In this document: positions 17,547 through 25,824 of the stretch, piece after piece | Numbering within the stretch: the first letter of the stretch is position 1 | Layout: each line of letters begins with the position of its first letter | Source of the DNA: Alphaproteobacteria bacterium LSUCC0719 | Lineage (GTDB): Bacteria; Pseudomonadota; Alphaproteobacteria; Puniceispirillales; Puniceispirillaceae | Direction of reading: 5' to 3' | DNA: 64,000 nucleotides | NCBI GenBank assembly: GCA_040839025.1 | Contig: JBFPJN010000002.1 | Coordinates: forward strand, 124,001 to 188,000 | Translations under genes and position numbers: made by a program | Notes under the pieces: model-generated | Told to the model about the DNA's origin: nothing | The model's database searches: none | What the model saw: the letters and a program-made list of their open reading frames with translations, nothing else

Positions 17547-18350
17547 GTGACCACACCAGACGCTGTCGAAACCTATTATCGCGAACAGGGGCTTGCCGAG
17601 CGGATCTTTACCGCGCTGGCCAGGGAAGGCCGGGACATCACAAGTCTGACGCCCGAGATTCTGGCCCCCCATGATGAATTCCATGTTGGCGGGATGGCGG
17701 CAACGCAGCGGATTGCGGCGCGGCTTCGCCTTGCACCATCAAGCCGATTGCTGGATATCGGTTGCGGTGCCGGCGGACCGTCGCGGGCTGTTGCGGCGAC
17801 GTATGGATGCCATGTCACGGGGATTGATCTCACCGGCGATTTCATCGCCGCCGGCGACAGGTTGAGCGCGGCCTGCGGGATGCGATCGCAAGTGACACTT
17901 CATCAGGCAAGCGCCCTTGACCTGCCGTTTGATCAGGAAAGCTTTGATCGCGCGATGATGCTTCATGTCGGCATGAACATCGCTGACAAACACACCCTGA
18001 TGACCGAGGCGGCACGGGTTCTCACGGCCGATGGGCTGTTCTGCGTCTATGATGTGATGCGTGTTGGCGAGGGCGAGATCACCTTTCCGCTTCCCTGGGC
18101 ATCAGACGCATCGGTCAGCGCCGTGGCAGCGCCCGACGCCTATATCGACGCCGCCACCGGCGCCGGGCTTGATCTGCTGGAGCGCCATGACGCCACACAG
18201 GCCGCAAGGGCGTTCATCGACCATGTACTGGCAACCAAACCGGCGCCGGCGCCGGATATGCCGACTGACAGATTTCGCAATCTGGCAGCGCATATCGAAG
18301 CCGGTCTGCTGGCACCAACCGAGCTTGTTTTCAGAAAGGTGGACAGATGA
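17547..18350 (+). CDS. SAM-dependent class I methyltransferase
   Basis: 267 residues from a GTG at 17547 that has AGGA 7 nt upstream. The open frame runs back to 17421 through the 15-nt repeat, but that extension is Cys-rich then repetitive and looks non-coding. Motif I is LLDIGCGAGGPSR, motif II lies in HVTGIDLT, and ASALDLPFDQESFDRAMMLHVGMNI contains motifs III/IV, as in sarcosine/dimethylglycine-type or other small-molecule methyltransferases. The stop overlaps the start of the PanE-like gene by ATGA (18347-18350), so the two are probably co-translated. Confidence 0.82.
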   Translation: MTTPDAVETYYREQGLAERIFTALAREGRDITSLTPEILAPHDEFHVGGMAATQRIAARLRLAPSSRLLDIGCGAGGPSRAVAATYGCHVTGIDLTGDFIAAGDRLSAACGMRSQVTLHQASALDLPFDQESFDRAMMLHVGMNIADKHTLMTEAARVLTADGLFCVYDVMRVGEGEITFPLPWASDASVSAVAAPDAYIDAATGAGLDLLERHDATQAARAFIDHVLATKPAPAPDMPTDRFRNLAAHIEAGLLAPTELVFRKVDR

Positions 18351-19303
18351 CGAAACAGGTGCAGTTAAAAAGGATCGCCATTATCGGCACCGGCGCCATG
18401 GGATCGATCTATGCCGTGATGATGGCCGAGGCCGGCCATGACGTCTGGGCGATAGACAGCTGGAAAGACCATGTCGAGTCCATCAACGCAAACGGGCTGC
18501 GACTTGAAGGAATCAGCGGTGATCGCCGTGTGAGCACGATCACTGCCGCGACAGACCTGGCCGTGGCCGGGGCGTGCGATCTGTATGTGATCGCCACAAA
18601 GGCCGACGGCGTCGGCGATGCGGCGCGTGCAGTGGCCAGTGTGATGCGTTCGGATTCGCTGGTTCTGACCATCCAGAACGGGCTTGGTGCCGCTGAAAGG
18701 ATTGCCGCCCATATGCCGACCGACAATGTTCTGCTTGGCGTCGCCGACGGGTTTGGTGCCTCGATTCGCGGTCCCGGCCATGCTCACCACAACGCCATGC
18801 GGATGATCCGGCTTGGCGAGATCGATGGTGGCGTGACCGACCGCCTTGGCAATCTTGAAGCGCTCTGGCAGGAGGCCGGTTTCACCGCCCGCGCCTTTGC
18901 CGACATCACGCAGCTGATCTGGGAAAAATTTGTCTGCAACGTGACCCTGAGCGCGCCCTGCACCGCATTTGACTGCAATGTCGGAACCTTGATGGCCAAT
19001 CCCGAAGCCTGGGCGGTGGCGCTGGAGTGCGCGCGCGAGGCCTATCAGTGCGGACATGCCGAGGGGGTGAATTTCTCGTTCGACGACATCGACCGCTATG
19101 TGAGCGAGTTTGCCTCGCTGATGCCTGATGCCAGCCCGTCCCTGCGGCTGGATCATCTTGCCAGGCGCGCCTCGGAAATTGACGCCATCAATGGAATGGT
19201 GCCGGTGATCGGGGCGCGGCATGGGATTGCCACCCCCGTCAACGAGACACTGAGCGCCATCGTGCGGGCGCGCGAAGCGGCCTTTATCAGCCAGTCGAAC
19301 TAG
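18347..19303 (+). CDS. ketopantoate reductase (PanE/ApbA) family protein
   Basis: 318 residues. The N-terminal Rossmann motif is IIGTGAMGSIYAVMMAEAG, and QNGLG and WEKFVCNVTLSAPCTAF match the ApbA family and its C-terminal helical domain (catalytic Lys in WEKF). Many paralogues of this family act on 2-oxo acids other than ketopantoate, and linkage to a methyltransferase rather than panB/panC makes a non-pantothenate role likely. The end is convergent with the DadA-like gene; the two stops share CTAG at 19300-19303. Confidence 0.8.
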   Translation: MTKQVQLKRIAIIGTGAMGSIYAVMMAEAGHDVWAIDSWKDHVESINANGLRLEGISGDRRVSTITAATDLAVAGACDLYVIATKADGVGDAARAVASVMRSDSLVLTIQNGLGAAERIAAHMPTDNVLLGVADGFGASIRGPGHAHHNAMRMIRLGEIDGGVTDRLGNLEALWQEAGFTARAFADITQLIWEKFVCNVTLSAPCTAFDCNVGTLMANPEAWAVALECAREAYQCGHAEGVNFSFDDIDRYVSEFASLMPDASPSLRLDHLARRASEIDAINGMVPVIGARHGIATPVNETLSAIVRAREAAFISQSN

Positions 19304-20550
19304 ATGGAAAACCGCTCGGCGCGGAACGGCGTGGTATCAAGCGGCGGCGGCATACCGGCCACCATCGCGGCAATCGCAAGCGCCGATCCCGGCGCCATCG
19401 ACAGGCCGACATGCTGGTGCCCGAAATTGAACCATAGGCCGCGATGCCGGGGGGCCGGTCCAATCACCGGCAGCGAGTCCACCATTGTCGGGCGTCGGCC
19501 CATCCAGGGTTCGCTGTCGATTTCGTCCTTCATCTCATGGGCCTCGCGGGCCAACAACACGGATTTTCTGATCTGAGTATAGTCGGGCGGCGCATCACGG
19601 GCGGTCAGTTCAACACCGCTGGTGATCCGCACCCCCTGCTGCATCGGTACGATGGCAAAGCCGCCATCGACATCATTCACCGCGCGGTTCAGCTGGGGAC
19701 CGTCGGCGGGCGCAAGATGAAGATGATATCCCCGCTCCCATCCCAGCGGCAGATCATAGCCAAGCCAGCCGGCAATCTCGGCCGTCCAGGCACCGGCGGC
19801 AAGCACCACCCCGTCACCTTCGAGTGTCGTGGTATCGGCACCGGCAAGCGTTATCCGCCATCCATCGGCCTGCTGGTCAAGCCCGGTGACGCTGCCCTGG
19901 ACGACCGTACCACCGGCGGCAGCGAACAGCGCCAGATAGGCATCGGTCAGGGCCGCCGGGTTGGACACACCACAAGTGTCATCGAACAGCACCGCCTTTT
20001 CATAGATCGGTTTCAGACCGGGTTCGATCTGGCGAAGCTGGTCCCTGTCAAAGACGGTGTAACGCACGCCAACCTTGTCATAGAGTGCCAGTTCCGAGGC
20101 ATAGGCGGCGAATGAGGATTCGCTTCGAAAGACCTTCATCCAACCGCCATGACGGAGCAATGTCTGCACCCCGGCCTCGGCAATCCATTCCTTGTGCTGG
20201 GTCAGCGAGAGAACCTGCAGCTGCCGCAGCGCATAGGCGGCGGCGCGCCAGTGGCGCGGCGTGCAATGGGCAAGAAATCGCAGCATCCAGCCAAGCCGTT
20301 TGAGGACGAAAAGCGGCGAATAGCGAAGGCCGTTGGAACGGCCAAGCAACAGTTTGGGAAGCGCCTTCAGGAGGCCCGGGCTGTTCAACACCGCCACCGA
20401 GGATTCCGACAACACCCCGGCATTGCCGTAGGAGGTCTCGCGTCCCGGCATACCGCGGTCGATCAGGGTGACATCATGACCGGCGCGTTGCAGCGCAAGT
20501 GCGTTGCAGACGCCGACAATGCCGCCTCCGACAACCAGAATGCTTTGCAT
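19300..20550 (-). CDS. FAD-dependent D-amino-acid dehydrogenase-like oxidoreductase (DadA-like)
   Basis: 416 residues from the ATG at 20550, which has GGAAGGGAA directly upstream; an in-frame ATG five codons earlier lies before that site. The FAD motif is VVGGGIVGVCNALALQRAG, followed by the DAO-fold SYGNAGVLS. The C-terminal SLPVIGPAP and FGHQHVGLSMAPGSA are typical of DadA. The enzyme would oxidise a D-amino acid or N-substituted amino acid, passing electrons to the respiratory chain. Neighbouring genes give no clear substrate. Confidence 0.82.
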   Translation of the reverse strand: MQSILVVGGGIVGVCNALALQRAGHDVTLIDRGMPGRETSYGNAGVLSESSVAVLNSPGLLKALPKLLLGRSNGLRYSPLFVLKRLGWMLRFLAHCTPRHWRAAAYALRQLQVLSLTQHKEWIAEAGVQTLLRHGGWMKVFRSESSFAAYASELALYDKVGVRYTVFDRDQLRQIEPGLKPIYEKAVLFDDTCGVSNPAALTDAYLALFAAAGGTVVQGSVTGLDQQADGWRITLAGADTTTLEGDGVVLAAGAWTAEIAGWLGYDLPLGWERGYHLHLAPADGPQLNRAVNDVDGGFAIVPMQQGVRITSGVELTARDAPPDYTQIRKSVLLAREAHEMKDEIDSEPWMGRRPTMVDSLPVIGPAPRHRGLWFNFGHQHVGLSMAPGSALAIAAMVAGMPPPLDTTPFRAERFSI

Positions 20551-20588
20551 GTTCCCTTCCGCCATATGCTGTCCCGGTCCGGTTGGCG

Positions 20589-21605
20589 TCAGACCCGTGC
20601 GACGTTACCGCCAGCCTCGGTCCAGGCGACGAAGCCACCCGGAATGTGGGCACAACCCCCCACCCCGTCATGGTGCGCGATCTCGACCGCCATCGTCGAG
20701 CGTTCGCCAACCGCGCAATAGAAGACAACCTGTTTGTCACCAGCCTGTTTCAGCATCCCAAGATGCTGGTCAAGGCGGCTGTAGGGGGCATGGACCGACC
20801 CCGGGATCACGCCTGACTTCACACGTTCGGCCTCTTCACGAAGGTCGACAAGCAACATCCCTTCGGCATTTTCCATGATGATGGATTCCGGCGTCACGGT
20901 CGCCACCGCGCGCTGGCGGTCAATATTGATCCCCATGCGGATATTTTCCGGCACCGCGACATCCATCATCTTTGGATTGGGCAGATTCAGATTGGCCATC
21001 AGCTCTATATAGGCGTTGCGGGAATCAACCTGGAGCCGCGGGTTGAAGGCTTTCTCCTCGCCAATGCTGGACACCATGTCGCCCTTGTAGTCATGTGCCG
21101 GATAGACAAGCGTGCTGTCGGGCAGCGTCAGCAGATTGCCGAACAGCGAATCATATTGATCGCCGGCATCGCCATTCTGGAAATCCGTGCGACCGGTTCC
21201 CCTGATCAACAGCGTATCGCCGGTGAACACCCGGTCATCCATCCTGAAACAATAGCTGTCATCGGTATGGCCGGGCGTGTGCATCGCCGTCATTGACAGC
21301 CCTTCAATGGTCACGGTCTCGCCATCGGACACGCGCATCGACACGACATCGACAGGTGATTGCTCGCCCATTACGGTGACGCAGTTCGTGCGGTCACGAA
21401 GCGCGCCCATGGCGGTGATATGATCGGCATGAACATGCGTATCCACGACCTTGACGAGTTTGAGATCAAGTTCCTCAAGAAGCGTCAGATAGCGGTCGGT
21501 TTTCTCGAACACCGGATCGAGAAGCAGCGCCTCTCCACCAACGCGACTTGCCAGAAGATAGGTGTAGGTCGAAGACACCGAATCAAACAACTGCCGAAAA
21601 ATCAT
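20589..21605 (-). CDS. persulfide dioxygenase (ETHE1/Blh-like) with C-terminal rhodanese domain
   Basis: 338 residues from the ATG at 21605, which follows a strong AGGAGGAGC site; the longer open frame is rejected. Residues 1-235 are a metallo-beta-lactamase fold with HVHADH at 57-62, HTPGHTDDS, GDTLL and PAHDY, the ETHE1 iron-site pattern. Residues 240-338 form a rhodanese domain with the active loop CAVGERS containing the catalytic Cys. Such fusions transfer sulfane sulfur and oxidise glutathione persulfide to sulfite. The sulfite product could feed the SoeABC complex encoded at 57-61.6 kb. Confidence 0.88.
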   Translation of the reverse strand: MIFRQLFDSVSSTYTYLLASRVGGEALLLDPVFEKTDRYLTLLEELDLKLVKVVDTHVHADHITAMGALRDRTNCVTVMGEQSPVDVVSMRVSDGETVTIEGLSMTAMHTPGHTDDSYCFRMDDRVFTGDTLLIRGTGRTDFQNGDAGDQYDSLFGNLLTLPDSTLVYPAHDYKGDMVSSIGEEKAFNPRLQVDSRNAYIELMANLNLPNPKMMDVAVPENIRMGINIDRQRAVATVTPESIIMENAEGMLLVDLREEAERVKSGVIPGSVHAPYSRLDQHLGMLKQAGDKQVVFYCAVGERSTMAVEIAHHDGVGGCAHIPGGFVAWTEAGGNVARV

Positions 21606-21714
21606 GAATAGCTCCTCCTGTCTCGTCTGAAATTGCAGAATTTTGGCCGCCAAGGCAACAGGGCAAAGTGACAGCGTCGCACCCATGCGCACGGGGCCGA
21701 CCGGCATCACCGGT

Positions 21715-23073
21715 TCAGCTATGTCCCATCATGAAATTGCACGCCACCAGCATCGCACCCCCCAGCAATGCGTAGAGAAACCCGCTGAGCATGTTGTCGC
21801 CCAGAACAAGCTGGCGTGTCGGCACCCGGTACAGGCCGCCACATGTCAGCACCGACAGCGAGGCAACGGAACTCATCGTACCGGCACCCCAGCCAATCAG
21901 ATGCGCCTGCATCAGAAGCGCCGGATGCACATCGGCCCCGCCACCGCTGAAGGTGGCAAGCAGCGCGGTGCTGGTGATCACGGGATGGATGCCGATTATG
22001 GACAGCACCATCATCGCCACCGGGGTTGTCATCAACGCCACCCAGCCGGGGATCTGTCCGGCATGGATGCCGGAAACGATACCGGCCAGGCTGTCATTCT
22101 GCGTCGCAAAGAAGGCAACCAGCATCGCCGCCGTGATGACCACCAGATCATCCGCCGTGCTGTGCATGGACTGGCGCGTCTCGGCAAGGATCACCGCCGC
22201 CTTGTCACGATGCCGAAACAGCTGCAGCAGCACCAGAAGCGGCATCACCACCACCACCGCCGACAATGCCGTCAGGCCGAAGACAAGCGCCACCAGCAGC
22301 ACTGACAGCAGCGTAATGGCCAGGCGCCAGGCAACCGGGCGTAGACAGGCAAGCGACAATCGCAGTCGTTCCATCGAAAAATCCGGATTGAGCCCGACAA
22401 GGGTGGCGCAGCTGAACAGCAAGGCTGACAGCATCCCGATGGCAATGGCGATCCAGGCATAGACGGGCGCAACGAAATTCTGGCCGATGGCAAACGCCAC
22501 AAAGAAGGGCGACCAGGCAGAGGACGACACCATGCCGCGAATCACTGCCTCGGCGGCGGCGCGGCGGCGCGGCATGTCGGCATTCGCCGGCAGGGCGGCC
22601 GACAGCAACGCAAAGGCACCGGTGTTGATGATTCCCCCAAACACATGTGCCGCCAGCTGCTGGCCACCGGACGCCGCCCCGTCAGGCAGCGCGACAAGGC
22701 GGCGCTGGGTGGCATGAACAGACGGCATGGTCATCGCCGTTGCCCTGACCAGCGCCATCGTCGGCAACAGCGCGGCGAAAATCAGCACCCGCTGTCCACC
22801 CGCCAGAATGTCGCCGGGGCCGGGCATTTCATCAAGAAGAAGCCAGGTCACCGCCGCCAGAACCGCCAGAATCACCAGACTGTCCCAGCGCAGCCGCGCC
22901 ACCGTCAACAGGATGAACAGCCCAAAGGCAAGCGCACCCGTGCTGGCAATCAGGCCGTCAGGTTGCGCCGTCAGAATGGCACCAACAGCCGCCACCCATG
23001 CAATGGTGAGACAGACAAGCCTGATCCGGCGATGCACAAAACTTAGAAATGTCAGGTTGGATCTTGCGATCAT
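21715..23073 (-). CDS. polytopic membrane protein, possible transporter
   Basis: 452 residues with about eleven to twelve hydrophobic segments. A paired architecture is suggested: GGIINTGAFALLSAALPAN in the first half and SIIGIHPVITSTAL in the second, which resemble the hairpin loops of ion-transporter-superfamily (arsenite/dicarboxylate-type) permeases. I cannot assign a substrate. It lies 109 nt upstream of the persulfide dioxygenase gene on the same strand, so export of a sulfur oxyanion or import of a sulfur source is possible (inference). A GGTATC inverted repeat abuts its start. Confidence 0.6.
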   Translation of the reverse strand: MIARSNLTFLSFVHRRIRLVCLTIAWVAAVGAILTAQPDGLIASTGALAFGLFILLTVARLRWDSLVILAVLAAVTWLLLDEMPGPGDILAGGQRVLIFAALLPTMALVRATAMTMPSVHATQRRLVALPDGAASGGQQLAAHVFGGIINTGAFALLSAALPANADMPRRRAAAEAVIRGMVSSSAWSPFFVAFAIGQNFVAPVYAWIAIAIGMLSALLFSCATLVGLNPDFSMERLRLSLACLRPVAWRLAITLLSVLLVALVFGLTALSAVVVVMPLLVLLQLFRHRDKAAVILAETRQSMHSTADDLVVITAAMLVAFFATQNDSLAGIVSGIHAGQIPGWVALMTTPVAMMVLSIIGIHPVITSTALLATFSGGGADVHPALLMQAHLIGWGAGTMSSVASLSVLTCGGLYRVPTRQLVLGDNMLSGFLYALLGGAMLVACNFMMGHS

Positions 23074-23076
23074 TTA

Positions 23077-23097
23077 GGTATCCGAGATGCAGATACC
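23077..23097. promoter_or_regulatory. inverted repeat GGTATC-N9-GATACC at the start of the membrane-protein gene
   Basis: The perfect 6-bp arms 23077-23082 and 23092-23097 lie three bases before the ATG at 23073 on the minus strand. The repeat covers the place of the ribosome-binding site (GGA within one arm). It could be an operator or a translation-blocking hairpin; which one is not visible. Confidence 0.45.
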
Positions 23098-23162
23098 CAA
23101 CTATCACAGGTTTGACAGCGCGGCCAAGAGATGAATGCGCTGCCCGCATCACCGGTGGGTCG

Positions 23163-23219
23163 AAAATATTGGACCTTAAATATGCGGCCTAAAATACACG
23201 ACCCAAAATATGGAGCAGG
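23163..23219. repeat. degenerate tandem repeat, four copies of 14-15 nt
   Basis: Four successive units starting near 23163, 23178, 23192 and 23206 share AAATA followed by a G/C-rich part ending in CC or GC. The tract is AT-richer than its surroundings and fills most of the spacer between the VOC gene stop (23239) and the membrane-protein gene start. Confidence 0.5.
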
Positions 23220-23238
23220 GGTCAGCGCGCTTGCTCGG

Positions 23239-23595
23239 TCAGCGATCAGACCAGACGGCGAATTCATTTCCCGCCGGTTCGGTGAAATGGAAGCGGCGGC
23301 CACCGGGAAAGGAAAAAACAGGTTTGATGATGGTCGCGCCATGCTGCCTGACCAGCCGTTCCGTCGCGGTGAGATCGGCACTGTAGAAGACGATCAGCAT
23401 GGCCCCTGTTTCGGTACGGCTTTTCAGGTCGGCGGGATAGATCCCCCCATCAAGGCCGGCCCCATGAAAAGCCAGATAGGGCCCATAGGATTCGAACTGC
23501 CAGCCAAAGGCGGCGGCAAAAAAGGCCTGTGTTGCCGCGATATCCGCCGAGGCGAATTCGACATAGTCAATTTTGTGATGGACCGGTTCAGGCAT
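23239..23595 (-). CDS. VOC-superfamily (glyoxalase/bleomycin-resistance-like) protein
   Basis: 118 residues with a single beta-alpha-beta-beta-beta repeat pair: KIDYVEFASADIAATQAFFAAAFGW at the start and FHFTEPAGNEFAVWSD at the end. The metal positions expected in the family are His at residue 7 or nearby and Glu in the last strand (EFAVW). This size suits a dimeric VOC protein. The substrate is unknown, and no functional link to the neighbours is evident. Confidence 0.8.
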   Translation of the reverse strand: MPEPVHHKIDYVEFASADIAATQAFFAAAFGWQFESYGPYLAFHGAGLDGGIYPADLKSRTETGAMLIVFYSADLTATERLVRQHGATIIKPVFSFPGGRRFHFTEPAGNEFAVWSDR

Positions 23596-23819
23596 GTCCG
23601 GGTCGCCCTGCGTGGTGAGTGGTCCACATGATCAATGGTCTGCTGTCAGTTGTGCGTGTCAGTCATGCTTCTGCGTTTCAGTGATGTTCAGGTCCGGCGT
23701 CGCACGCGCGCCAACACACCATCAGTCTTGCAGCCATTCTTGCAGGCGGCATTGGCGCCGCCAAATCACAATTTCGACATGAGGCCCCGAAATTCTGTCC
23801 GCCCGAATCAGTCAGTCAT

Positions 23820-23849
23820 AAAAAAAAGAGGCGCTTTCGCGCCTCTTTT
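23820..23849. terminator. bidirectional rho-independent terminator
   Basis: A perfect 7-bp stem (23828-23834 with 23839-23845) is flanked by eight A on the left and four T on the right. Leftward transcripts get a U8 tail and a GAAA tetraloop. Rightward transcripts get a shorter U4 tail. Confidence 0.8.
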
Positions 23850-23962
23850 AGTGTGCCCCAACTGAAGGATGAGTTGGAGCTTTGTGTGGGTGCCATCACA
23901 CAAAGGCCTTGAGGTCGCGGCGTCATCGCCGCTTCAAATCTGGTAAAAGCGTAGCGGCTGCC
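23820..23962 (-). ncRNA. candidate small RNA with hairpins in series
   Basis: No gene covers 23596-24062. On the minus strand this part contains four perfect hairpins: GCGGCG-ATGA-CGCCGC (23917-23932), a 9-bp stem 23880-23888/23897-23905, a 6-bp stem 23858-23863/23872-23877 with loop CATCCTTC, and a 7-bp terminator stem with GAAA loop and eight T (23820-23845). The GNRA loop and the long T-run favour the minus strand as sense. The CATCCTTC loop is complementary to a Shine-Dalgarno plus start-codon-like GAAGGATG. The 5' end is set only by a TATAGT box at 23969-23974 without a good -35. A 3'-UTR fragment of the LysR mRNA is the alternative. Confidence 0.5.
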
Positions 23963-23975
23963 CGAATCACTATAA

Positions 23976-24010
23976 AGGGCTGGCTTGGGAAAAGATTTTT
24001 CCACAGCCCT
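23976..24010 (-). other. nested hairpin downstream of the LysR gene
   Basis: The outer arms AGGGCTG (23976-23982) and CAGCCCT (24004-24010) enclose inner arms GGAAAA (23988-23993) and TTTTCC (23997-24002). It is 53 nt after the LysR stop. Only TTTAT follows on the minus strand, so it would be a weak terminator or mRNA-stabilising element. Confidence 0.45.
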
Positions 24011-24062
24011 CAACAATGACAACGCCATTGCCAGCGAAACCGCCCGCAGATTGTCAGCCTGG

Positions 24063-24977
24063 CTAGGCGTGAATTTTGTTCCAGTAGGGGTCCATGCCAT
24101 AGCGGGTCGACATGAAGTCGACAAAGGCCCGCGTGCGCTTCGGCAGAATGGTTGTCTTTGGATAGACGGCATAGACGTCATATTCGGCCCATTCATAATC
24201 GGCCAGCACCGGCTTCAGAAGACCGTTATTGATGGCGTCGTAATGCAGAAAGTTCGGCAGACAGGTGACACCAAGCCCGGCAATGGCTGCCTCGCGCAGA
24301 ACATCACCATTATTGGCCGAAAGCTTTGGCGTGACACGCAGCACGCCGGGCTTGCCGTCAGGCCCCCGGTACCGCCAGTCATTTGGCGTCTTGTCATTGG
24401 AATAGACCAGCGCCGGTATCGATTCCAGATCTTCAGGCTTGGTGATTGGTTGATATTGCGACAGAAAATCCGGCGAGGCACAGGGTATGTTGCGCACAGT
24501 CGAGATCTTCTTGGCGATCAGGCTCGAATCCGACAGCACCCCGATCCGGATGGCCAGATCAAACCCCTCGGCAACCAGATCCACACGCTTGTCGGACAGA
24601 TCCATGTCGATTCTGACATCGGGATGCGCGTGCATGAATTGCGAGATCGCCGATGACATATGCGACACACCGAATGAAAGTGGCGTGCTTATTCTCAGAA
24701 TGCCGCCAAGGCCACCACCGGAATTGAGAACCTCCTGTTGCGCGGCCTCCAGTTCGTCGAGTACCGCTTTACATCTTTCATAGAATCCCTGACCCACCTC
24801 ATTGAGGTACATCCGACGGGTTGTTCTTTGGATAAGAGGTGCGCCCAGCCTGATTTCCAGGTCTTTCAGGCGACGGCTGACGGCGGACACAGCGATCCCT
24901 AGCCTCTCGGCAGCCTGAGTGAGGCTTCCGGTTTCGACCACCATGACGAATGCTCGGATTTCCTCAATTTGGCTCAT
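24063..24977 (-). CDS. LysR-family transcriptional regulator
   Basis: 304 residues. The N-terminal winged helix-turn-helix spans about residues 3-60 (AFVMVVETGSLTQAAERLG, SAVSRRLKDLE). A LysR substrate-binding domain follows from about residue 90. It is divergent from the azoreductase gene across a 177-nt spacer that holds a T-N11-A palindrome, the usual arrangement for a LysR regulator controlling its neighbour. The inducer is unknown, possibly a quinone or electrophile given the target. Confidence 0.9.
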   Translation of the reverse strand: MSQIEEIRAFVMVVETGSLTQAAERLGIAVSAVSRRLKDLEIRLGAPLIQRTTRRMYLNEVGQGFYERCKAVLDELEAAQQEVLNSGGGLGGILRISTPLSFGVSHMSSAISQFMHAHPDVRIDMDLSDKRVDLVAEGFDLAIRIGVLSDSSLIAKKISTVRNIPCASPDFLSQYQPITKPEDLESIPALVYSNDKTPNDWRYRGPDGKPGVLRVTPKLSANNGDVLREAAIAGLGVTCLPNFLHYDAINNGLLKPVLADYEWAEYDVYAVYPKTTILPKRTRAFVDFMSTRYGMDPYWNKIHA

Positions 24978-24998
24978 AATGTCGCAGCCTACATTATT

Positions 24999-25015
24999 AT
25001 TCTGAAAATTAGAAT
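24999..25015. promoter_or_regulatory. LysR-box-like palindrome
   Basis: ATTCT-N7-AGAAT is a perfect palindrome that extends outward to 8-bp arms with one mismatch. It contains TCTGAAAATTAGA, a T-N11-A core. It lies 22 nt upstream of the LysR start, in the spacer shared with the azoreductase gene. Confidence 0.55.
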
Positions 25016-25154
25016 TATATTTTTAATGTAGAGCATCTTTTTACTTGGCTCGGCAATAATTAGCTTAAATCTGGCCGGCTGGGCACTTATCCCGCCTTTG
25101 GCAGCTTTCTCTTCCAGTTGACGACACAGGAAAAATGGGCGAAACGCAATCATC

Positions 25155-25796
25155 ATGAATGGATCCAACCGCACAATCCTGAGGATCGACGCCAGTATGC
25201 GTCGGCAGAAATCGGTCAGCCGGATGCTGGCCGACGAGATGGTTGCTGCGCTAGGTGCGCGCAAATCGTCCGTCAATGTGATCACCCGGGACCTTGCGGC
25301 CGGCATCGGCATCGTCAATGCAGCATGGATTGAGGCCGAGCGGACATCAGAAGAAAACCGGACGTCCGATCAGCGCGCCCTTCTCACCCAGTCGGATGCC
25401 CTTGTCGCCGAACTTCAGGCTGCCGATGACATTGTCATCGCCACACCAATCTACAATTTCAGCGTGCCTGCCGCGCTGAAGGCATGGATCGACCTGATCT
25501 GCCGTGACAAGATCACCTTCACCTATGAAAACGACACACCGCGCGGCCTGCTTTCAAACAAGCGGGCAACCGTGATCGTGACATCCGGCGGCACGCTTGC
25601 CGGCAAGGACATCGATTTCACCACCAGCTATATCCGGCATATCCTGGGCTTCATCGGTGTCGATGATGTGACGATGATTGATGTTACTGGCCTGTCGAAG
25701 AACCGGAATGACGTGATCAACGACGCGCGCAAGGAAATCAGCACGGTCAGCGCCAGACAGCTGGCCGATGCCCGCAACCTGTCGGTTGCCGAATAG
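25155..25796 (+). CDS. FMN-dependent NADH-azoreductase / quinone reductase (AzoR-like)
   Basis: 213 residues with a flavodoxin-like fold: an N-terminal strand ILRIDASMRRQKSVSR binds FMN phosphate, then TPIYNFSVPAALKAWID and TSGGTLAGKDIDF match the AzoR/AcpD family (FMN and dimer positions). Members reduce quinones and azo compounds with NAD(P)H and protect from electrophilic stress. It is divergent from a LysR gene that probably regulates it. No strong ribosome site is seen before the ATG. Confidence 0.85.
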   Translation: MNGSNRTILRIDASMRRQKSVSRMLADEMVAALGARKSSVNVITRDLAAGIGIVNAAWIEAERTSEENRTSDQRALLTQSDALVAELQAADDIVIATPIYNFSVPAALKAWIDLICRDKITFTYENDTPRGLLSNKRATVIVTSGGTLAGKDIDFTTSYIRHILGFIGVDDVTMIDVTGLSKNRNDVINDARKEISTVSARQLADARNLSVAE

Positions 25797-25824
25797 TTCC
25801 TTTACCAGACTTCTGTGATATAAT
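25797..25824 (+). promoter_or_regulatory. possible promoter with TATAAT for the aminotransferase gene
   Basis: A perfect -10 TATAAT (25819-25824) with an upstream TG lies just after the azoreductase stop. The -35 (TTCCTT at 25797) is weak. If used, the aminotransferase mRNA has a leader of about 160 nt with small stems such as CCCG-TCAC-CGGG. No known riboswitch pattern was recognised there. Confidence 0.4.

Noticed and set aside
23820-24010. 6S RNA, SRP RNA or tmRNA in the LysR-VOC spacer
   Set aside because: The hairpins are in series rather than one long closed rod, and the conserved SRP GGAAG/GCAGCC and tmRNA tag features are absent.
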